DNA of 64,000 nt from Sequoia sempervirens (Eukaryota > Streptophyta > Pinopsida > Cupressales > Cupressaceae), in contig VDFB02262648.1 of NCBI GenBank assembly GCA_007258455.2, positions 186,001 through 250,000 on the forward strand, in the 5' to 3' direction. The notes beneath the pieces are model-generated. The model was not told the DNA's origin. It was given only the letters and a program-made list of their open reading frames with translations, and made no database searches. Shown here one piece after another: positions 58,301 to 64,000 of the stretch. The position numbers and the translations under genes are program-made. Numbering within the stretch: the first letter of the stretch is position 1; each line of letters begins with the position of its first letter.

Positions 58301-60031
58301 TTCCTCATTTATTAGTAGTATAGCTCAATATTACACATCACATTTCATCACTCCTATTAATACTTCCATTCCATTCACTTCCAGAATTACACCTTATACA
58401 CATAGTATCCCTCCATCCTAAAACTTTATCACCCATACCATGGAAAACCTATTTTCTATTATGTGCATGCCTCTTACACCCCAACACCTATTTTCCACAC
58501 TACCACTTTGGATACTCTTGTATAAGAAATAATAAATCTAAAAAGGGAACTCAAGAATAATAAGAAAGATATCATTACATACAATCCTCCACATTGCAAG
58601 CTATTAGCTTTGTGGGATTTATGGATCCTTTTTTTGAGATTCACAAAGGAAAATGAGACCCTAGTATTCACTTATATTATGTGTGGAATTTCCTTATGAT
58701 GATACCATCACATGTTAGGATCCATGGTTCTAACTATTTTCTTAGTTAATTACTTTTGTGTTAAGATAATAGTAATAAAATCATTGAACACATACTTGGT
58801 AAGCCATCCCTTTTACTAAATTAGTTTATCCCACATGCTTGGGAGGTAATAGTTATGATTAGTATATAACAAGTATAACTAGAGGGTTTCACAATTACAA
58901 TAGGTATTCATGAATTATATTGTAAAGATAATTGTTTGAGGATGTTTGCCCCTCAAAAAGGTGTGTGATTTATTATAATATAATTATGGTATTTGAGATC
59001 AATAGATCTTTTGTGCTTACTATTCCAACACATTATTTTCTAGATTTAATGTTTGGCTAATATGTTGCAATAGGTTCCTCACATCATGACTAATTTATTT
59101 TCACAAGCCCTCAAGGATTATTCTATTTAATAAATTTATTCATTAGCCTCAAGTTCAAACAAATGCTTCAATGATCTTGCCACTAAATTCATACAATACT
59201 TTTATATAAAAATACAATAAAAAATTATATTTAATGATCATATTAGATGCAATTAGAAAAGAATTGATCCTATTAATGAATATTCTCTTCCATTCTAGGA
59301 TTTGTGTGGTAAAATCAAACAACAATTTGATGACAATGAATTACAAAACAAAGAATAATATGCACTTGAGTATCATTCCAACTTTTAAGGGGAATGTTTA
59401 CATTTGAAGAATATTGAGGTTAAATTGTTAGCATCAAATAAATTGAAATATGGTTCATTTTCATCTCAATTTTCTTAGTATTCTAAATTTTAAAAGGCTA
59501 ATAATTTTTCCAAGCGTAATGATATGAAGGAAAATATGAATTGGGTTGCTAAATCTTTATTTATTTCATTTTGAACATAATATTGTAGGGAGGTCACTAA
59601 ATTTAAAGAATCTATGGACTATGTTCTTCAAGAACTATTAAGTAAAAAATTACTCTTTTCCTCTAATTCATCCATTAGATACTAGAAAATGACTCACCAA
59701 ATGGTACATTAATCAAGCATTTTATAATTGTTAAGTGGAAAAGATATCCAAGATACAAAAAGTGAATTAGCTTAGATCTAATTTTTCCTTCTGGACTTAA
59801 CATTAGAACAAAAACCAATTAGGGTTTTATTATTGGTTAACTACCTCAATGGAGAGCCAATCTACTAGGGTTTTAGTTCCGAGTAAGTGCAAGAAGTTGG
59901 GTCCAAAAAGAGGGGAAGTTTTGGCCAAAAAAAAAATTGATAGGAGGGTGAAGCCACAATAGTGGTTTACAATTCAAGTGAGGAAGGAAAACTCACAAAA
60001 AATGACCCCAAAGAAAAAAAAGTGATTTTGG
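55352..60031. other. 4.7 kb without recognisable genes
   Basis: AT-rich, with only short ORFs (longest 72 codons at 57251-57469 minus) and no familiar motif. Scattered TA runs occur (56850). I see no element termini, RNA genes or coding domains. The last part before 60031 may already belong to the repeat that includes the palindrome cluster. Confidence 0.4.
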
Positions 60032-60205
60032 AGGTTCCTATGAACCTATAGGTTCGAGTGAATCCATTAGAGGTTCGCCTGAACTAGGGTTCGACAAAAC
60101 CCCTTTGAATTCTGACCGCCAAAAAACCAAAAAAAATGCATAGCAAAGGGGTTCGAATGAACCCCTTTGAAGGAGTTTGGATGAACCCCAGTTCGAGCGA
60201 ACCCC
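60032..60205. repeat. seven GGTTC..GAACC palindromes in 175 bp
   Basis: Imperfect palindromes of form GGTTCGNNYGAACC occur near 60033 (GGTTCCTATGAACC), 60051 (GGTTCGAGTGAATCC), 60072 (GGTTCGCCTGAAC), 60087 (GGGTTCGACAAAACCC), 60148 (GGGGTTCGAATGAACCCC), 60176 (TTTGGATGAACCCC) and 60190 (GTTCGAGCGAACCC). They lie just upstream of the dispersed repeat copy at 60241. Function unknown; they could be protein-binding sites or transposon subterminal repeats. Confidence 0.8.
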
Positions 60206-60240
60206 CCTTATCCCTCATCCCCCTTGAGACACAAAAAACC

Positions 60241-60989
60241 TAAATTTTGGCACTTCGAGCTTAGGTTGAGGATGAAAATGGAGGAATCTTCACAAATCCA
60301 ACTGAATCAGGTAGTCCTCGAAATGAGCTATCCCATGAATATAATTTTAATATGTTTTGGTTTTATTATGTATTTGTTTTTAGTTTTATTAAACATAGGT
60401 TTTTCCTCGAAAATGAAGGTCTCTATTCTGCATGTGGAAAAATAGCAAATTATCAAAAAATTGAAAAATATAAGTGCACCAGATATTGAAGTCCTTGATC
60501 CAACAAAAATAATAATTTAATTTTAATATATACAAAAAATTTTACGCATTATACGATCGTGCTATGTCTGAATTGTAATTGGTTTGACTTCAAAACTTGA
60601 TTAAGGAAACAATATTCAATAAAAAAATATCTAACCAAGTGGAAGCACTAGATGTCAAAGTTACAAATATAAATTTGAAAGAATTATAATTTTATCCTTC
60701 ATGGAAAAAAAGTTATATGTTATACGGTGTGCACTTTTTAAAAATGTTGTTTCTAAAAAAGCCAGTTTTCATGGGAGATGGAAAAAGAAGTACAATTTGA
60801 TTCCAAAAATTTTGAAAAAAATATTTTTAGAATCTACAAAAAAAATGTGATGAGACTCTAGTTTGCATCATCTTCAAATTCCTCACGGTTTAGCCGCTAT
60901 AGGTGCCCAAATGTGAAAATTTAGTTAAAAATAGTAATTTCAGTGTCCAGTTTGGCCAAAAATTGTAAACCACTATTGTGGGATCACCC
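60241..60989. repeat. dispersed repeat, right copy
   Basis: Direct repeat of 1-759, with similarity over about 750 bp ending at GGGATCACCC in both. Differences are scattered substitutions and single-base indels. A 73-codon ORF at 60224-60445 is not preserved in the other copy and is not accepted as a gene. Confidence 0.85.
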
Positions 60990-60991
60990 AA

Positions 60992-61197
60992 GAATGAGTA
61001 CCCATTTTGAAAAAAATGAGTACTTATTTAGGAATGGGAAATTGAGCCTTAGATCGAGATCCTGTTCCTAAATGGGTACCCATTCTAAAAAATAACAAGT
61101 ACCCATTTAGGAATGAGATCTTGATCTAAGGCTCGGGTTCCCATTCCTAAATGTGTACCCATTGTACTCATTTTAAAGCAAGTACCTATTCTAAAAA
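60992..61197. repeat. ~205-bp foldback (inverted repeat)
   Basis: The inner arms are 61018-61080 and 61099-61160. The left arm includes TATTTAGGAATGGGAA, GAGCCTTAGATC and TTCCTAAATGGGTACC; the right arm has their reverse complements. Outer parts (60992-61017 and 61161-61197, with ATGAGTAC and GTACTCAT) extend the pairing with a short offset. The spacer is only about 18 bp, so one strand could fold into a long hairpin. It could be a foldback MITE or a small-RNA source. Confidence 0.8.
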
Positions 61198-64000
61198 AGT
61201 TGAAATACCAACCCACTTTCTTGTTTGTTCTTAGGCTTGAGAAAGGCTTGGTAACCCAACCCTTTGTTGCAAGTATGTTGCTGATGTTGTCATTAATGTC
61301 AATAGTTACTAGTGTTGGTCATTGATGTCAACAATATGAAGATGGTTGGTGTTTTCAAGTGCTTGTACTAGTATGGATGTGTTGTGGTTTGATAATAAGG
61401 TGTTGTGGTGTTATCATTAGTGTTGTCATGGATGTCTTGATGGTAAGAGTTGCAGTTACAGTAAATTCACTTGGTTTCCAAGTGCTTTTAAGAAAATTTG
61501 AATAAAATAGTGTGTAGTGAGACATAGGTGTGTTCAGTGTTGTGCTCTGCATTTCTTCATGGTTGAAGATATTCTTGTATGGTTTGGATATGATTGTCAG
61601 ATGTGTTCAAAATTTCTATATCTAGAGTTTCAAGTTTGGATCATTGTGCAGCGAAAGTTGTGTTTGACAATTTATCTATTTGTGTAGAAGGTTGTCTAGG
61701 AGAAATGAGATTGCTCCACATTTCTTTGTAGTAATATTTCTTATCTTTCAAATTTTAGAATGAGATTATATTGTGTATAAATTTCTTCCCTTGAGGTTTT
61801 AGGTGCTAAGGTGTTCTACAAGGTTGGTTAGTGAGTTGTGTTTTGTGGCATTATGTCAGGTTGCACAAAATAGTGGTGTTCTTTATTTTAGGTGGTTGTG
61901 GTAAAGTTTCAGAATATTTTGATGATTTTGAAATATTATGAGATATTGTGTGGATGCTATGAAGTGTTGTTGTGTGGTCTTCATGACCTAGAGAAGAGTG
62001 TATGTGGTCACTTGTAGTGTTAGTTTAAGTTTCACCAACCTGGCATGCTAGCACTATTTGCGAAGGTAGGATATATGTTGCACCCATATTTCTTGTTTCA
62101 TTAGGAAAAGTGGATCCCCAAAGGTAGGATTGAACTTCAACCCTTAGGTGATTCAACCCTATTGGAGATCTTTTGTTCTTTTTCCTTATGAAAAGATGGG
62201 GTAAATATGCATGAAATGCACTTTTGAGAGAAAAACTAAAAATACTAAATATATTCAATTATGCAATGTGAAACTTGAATCATCAGTTTAAAGCATAACA
62301 CAAATAGAAAGAACAAAATTTTGGCATATCTAAGAAGGATAAGTTGATGTGTACCAGTCACCAAAATTTGTTGTTGAGTGTCCTCCTAGGTCATATTTTC
62401 CCTAGGGTGAATGGGTCCTGCTATAGGGTCCAAAATCTGATTTCACAGTCCTCTGCTCCTAGATTTGCACTCTTGATTTCTTTGGATCTCACTATTGGAA
62501 AGTTAGAAATAAATTATGCAAGTAAGATTTCGTGTCTTGACAACTTTGATGACTTTGCACAATTGTACTTTTGATCAATCTTCAATCCTTCTTCACCTAT
62601 AAATCTGCACATACAAAGAGGATAAAAATTGTTTGTTTTTAGTGAATAGGGGTTTACCTTGGTCAAACCCTATTTTGGTAATTAAACCTTGAAATGAACC
62701 AATAATGAAAGAAAGGAATGATGAATGAACACTAGCTTGTTGCAACTCACCAAATCCTTTAATGGTCGCCTTTGGAGACTAAGGTCTAACACATCACTGC
62801 AAGGATTATATCTTGCATGAAATGGCTTTATTGGATGCTTGATTTGACACTTGATTTGATGCTTAAATGCTTGAAACCTACATCACAATGTTAGCTCCAA
62901 AAACATGCATGAATGCAAATAACTTTGACATGATGACCTTGATCTTGATTGTTGATGTAGAAGATCGATAAATCTACTCTTGAATGCTCTTGGCAATAAT
63001 ATGTCCTATAGGAATGCTCTTATAAAAGTTATAGGATTTGAAATGATAAAAAGACCTTATATTTATAGGTAATTTTCTAATTTATCGACAATTAAGTATC
63101 AAAGTCCAATAATTGTAATTGTAATTTGAATCATAAAAATGTTGTCAAAATCATATTAAAAATTGGGGTCCTAAACTTAAGGAGAAGGGTGAATGAGTCT
63201 TAGGCCCTAAACATAGGACACACATTTTCCAAGATGTGTAATTTGATGTTTGCAATTGTTTAATGTAGGTTCCCCTTTCAAAAAATCAAATTAATTAGGA
63301 TTTTAAATTCATAATTAGGTCAATTAGAGGCTTAATTAAGTCTAGTTAATTAGGGGGATGCAAACATAATGTGAAAATGTAAAGGAGTACATTTTTTGAC
63401 ACTACACAAAGTTCATTGAGGAAGAAAATAAGTTATATCATCATATTGATTCTATGGAAAAGGAGGTTAATTATGATATTAATATATCCAAATAGGAAGA
63501 GACAATTTGGATGAGGTTGGATAGGAACCTTAAGAAGATGATGAGCATGAGCAGTGAAAAACTTATTGTAGAGTAAATTTTCTCAATTATTGAAGATAAA
63601 ATGTGTCTCCTTTGGATAAAAATCATTGAATAAAAAATGTTGGCCATCAAGAAAAAAATCTAGAAGAAAACTAAATTGTTAAAGGAGTGATAAATTTAAG
63701 GAATATCTTTAAATTATTTTTTATCCATCAACTCATTCATTCAAATGCAGGATGATTCTCAGGTCATTAACATGGAATATATCAAGGAAAAAAATTATGC
63801 AATGATGATATTTCTTTAATAAGAAAATATTTTATGGGGAAGCAATCAAGAAATTGAACAATATTGACACCACCTTATTACACTATGTTGATCACCTCAT
63901 GATGTTCTAAAGAAAGTTAGAGAGAATTTGAAACAATAGGGAAATTTGGAAACTTAGGACCATCAATGTTATCATCCCAAGGCACAAACTTGCCATCAAG
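61198..64000. other. 2.8 kb without firm features
   Basis: No accepted gene. Near 61311, TGTTGGTCATTGATGTCAAC resembles the start of LTRs in this window, but no matching end or primer-binding site was found. In 63400-64000 the broken plus-strand frame is charged and helical (EEENKLYHHIDSMEKE), and near 63750 it reads ILRSLTWNISRKK, faintly like a LINE endonuclease start. Neither is firm. The 77-codon minus ORF at 62025-62258 is unfamiliar. Confidence 0.35.

Noticed and set aside
60224..60445. 73-codon ORF in the right copy of the dispersed repeat
   Set aside because: The matching positions in the left copy contain frame-breaking changes, so it is not a conserved coding unit.
61311..62040. 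Possible LTR starting TGTTGGTCATTGATG
   Set aside because: No matching CA end, partner repeat, primer-binding site or target duplication could be found.
63400..64000. Possible LINE endonuclease start (ILRSLTWNISRKK)
   Set aside because: Only a few residues fit, the frame is broken and the window ends before any confirming domain.

Overview
The window reads as repeat-rich nuclear DNA from a seed plant, most likely a conifer or other gymnosperm. It is AT-rich and dominated by decayed LTR retrotransposons and LINEs. I found one intact-looking cellular gene, and its coding sequence is split by ten GT-AG introns. The species cannot be named from the sequence alone.

The cellular gene lies at 14548-19985 on the minus strand. 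Eleven exons join in frame into a predicted 778-residue secreted subtilisin-like serine protease. It has a signal peptide, an I9 propeptide, the Asp/His/Asn/Ser active-site set, a PA region and a C-terminal fibronectin-III-like region. Sequence and intron richness point to the SBT5 (AIR3-like) group. A TATA box sits just upstream of the ATG. Two small local duplications have copied splice-donor regions of this gene into its introns.

Left part (1-14547): a copy of a dispersed repeat at the edge; a minisatellite of about 72 bp units (1705-2150); two related LTR ends facing each other as an inverted repeat (2310-3595 and 4963-6190); a long stretch with no recognisable content; a cluster of small palindromes (11444-11659); and a decayed LINE (11680-13660).

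Middle (20040-33500): a minus-strand LINE RNase H remnant (21200-21720); a plus-strand LINE (22640-25488) split by a 1.0-kb terminal-inverted-repeat element (23311-24326); a 370-bp miniature LTR retrotransposon (25497-25866) at its end; then mostly unrecognised sequence.

Right part (33507-55351) is a nest of LTR elements. A minus-strand copia-like element (LTR 54932-55351, Gag start near 53354) abuts an outer minus-strand element (33507-53147). Three later insertions sit inside the outer element: a 7.34-kb plus-strand LTR retrotransposon (42423-49762, target duplication TATCC), a 3.47-kb minus-strand LTR element (35730-39203, ATCTT) and a 495-bp solo-LTR-like insertion (39857-40351, TAGAA). 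The outer element and the 7.34-kb element are relatives. Each has a Gag with CCHC zinc knuckles followed by a long second ORF of unknown function, and neither shows recognisable protease, integrase or reverse transcriptase. The 7.34-kb element landed inside its relative's second ORF in antisense orientation. This pair is the best candidate for something undescribed.

The last 8.6 kb holds a cluster of GGTTC..GAACC palindromes (60032-60205), the second copy of the left-edge repeat (60241-60989) and a roughly 205-bp foldback (60992-61197). The rest shows nothing I can identify. Divergence statements are hand comparisons, not computed alignments.
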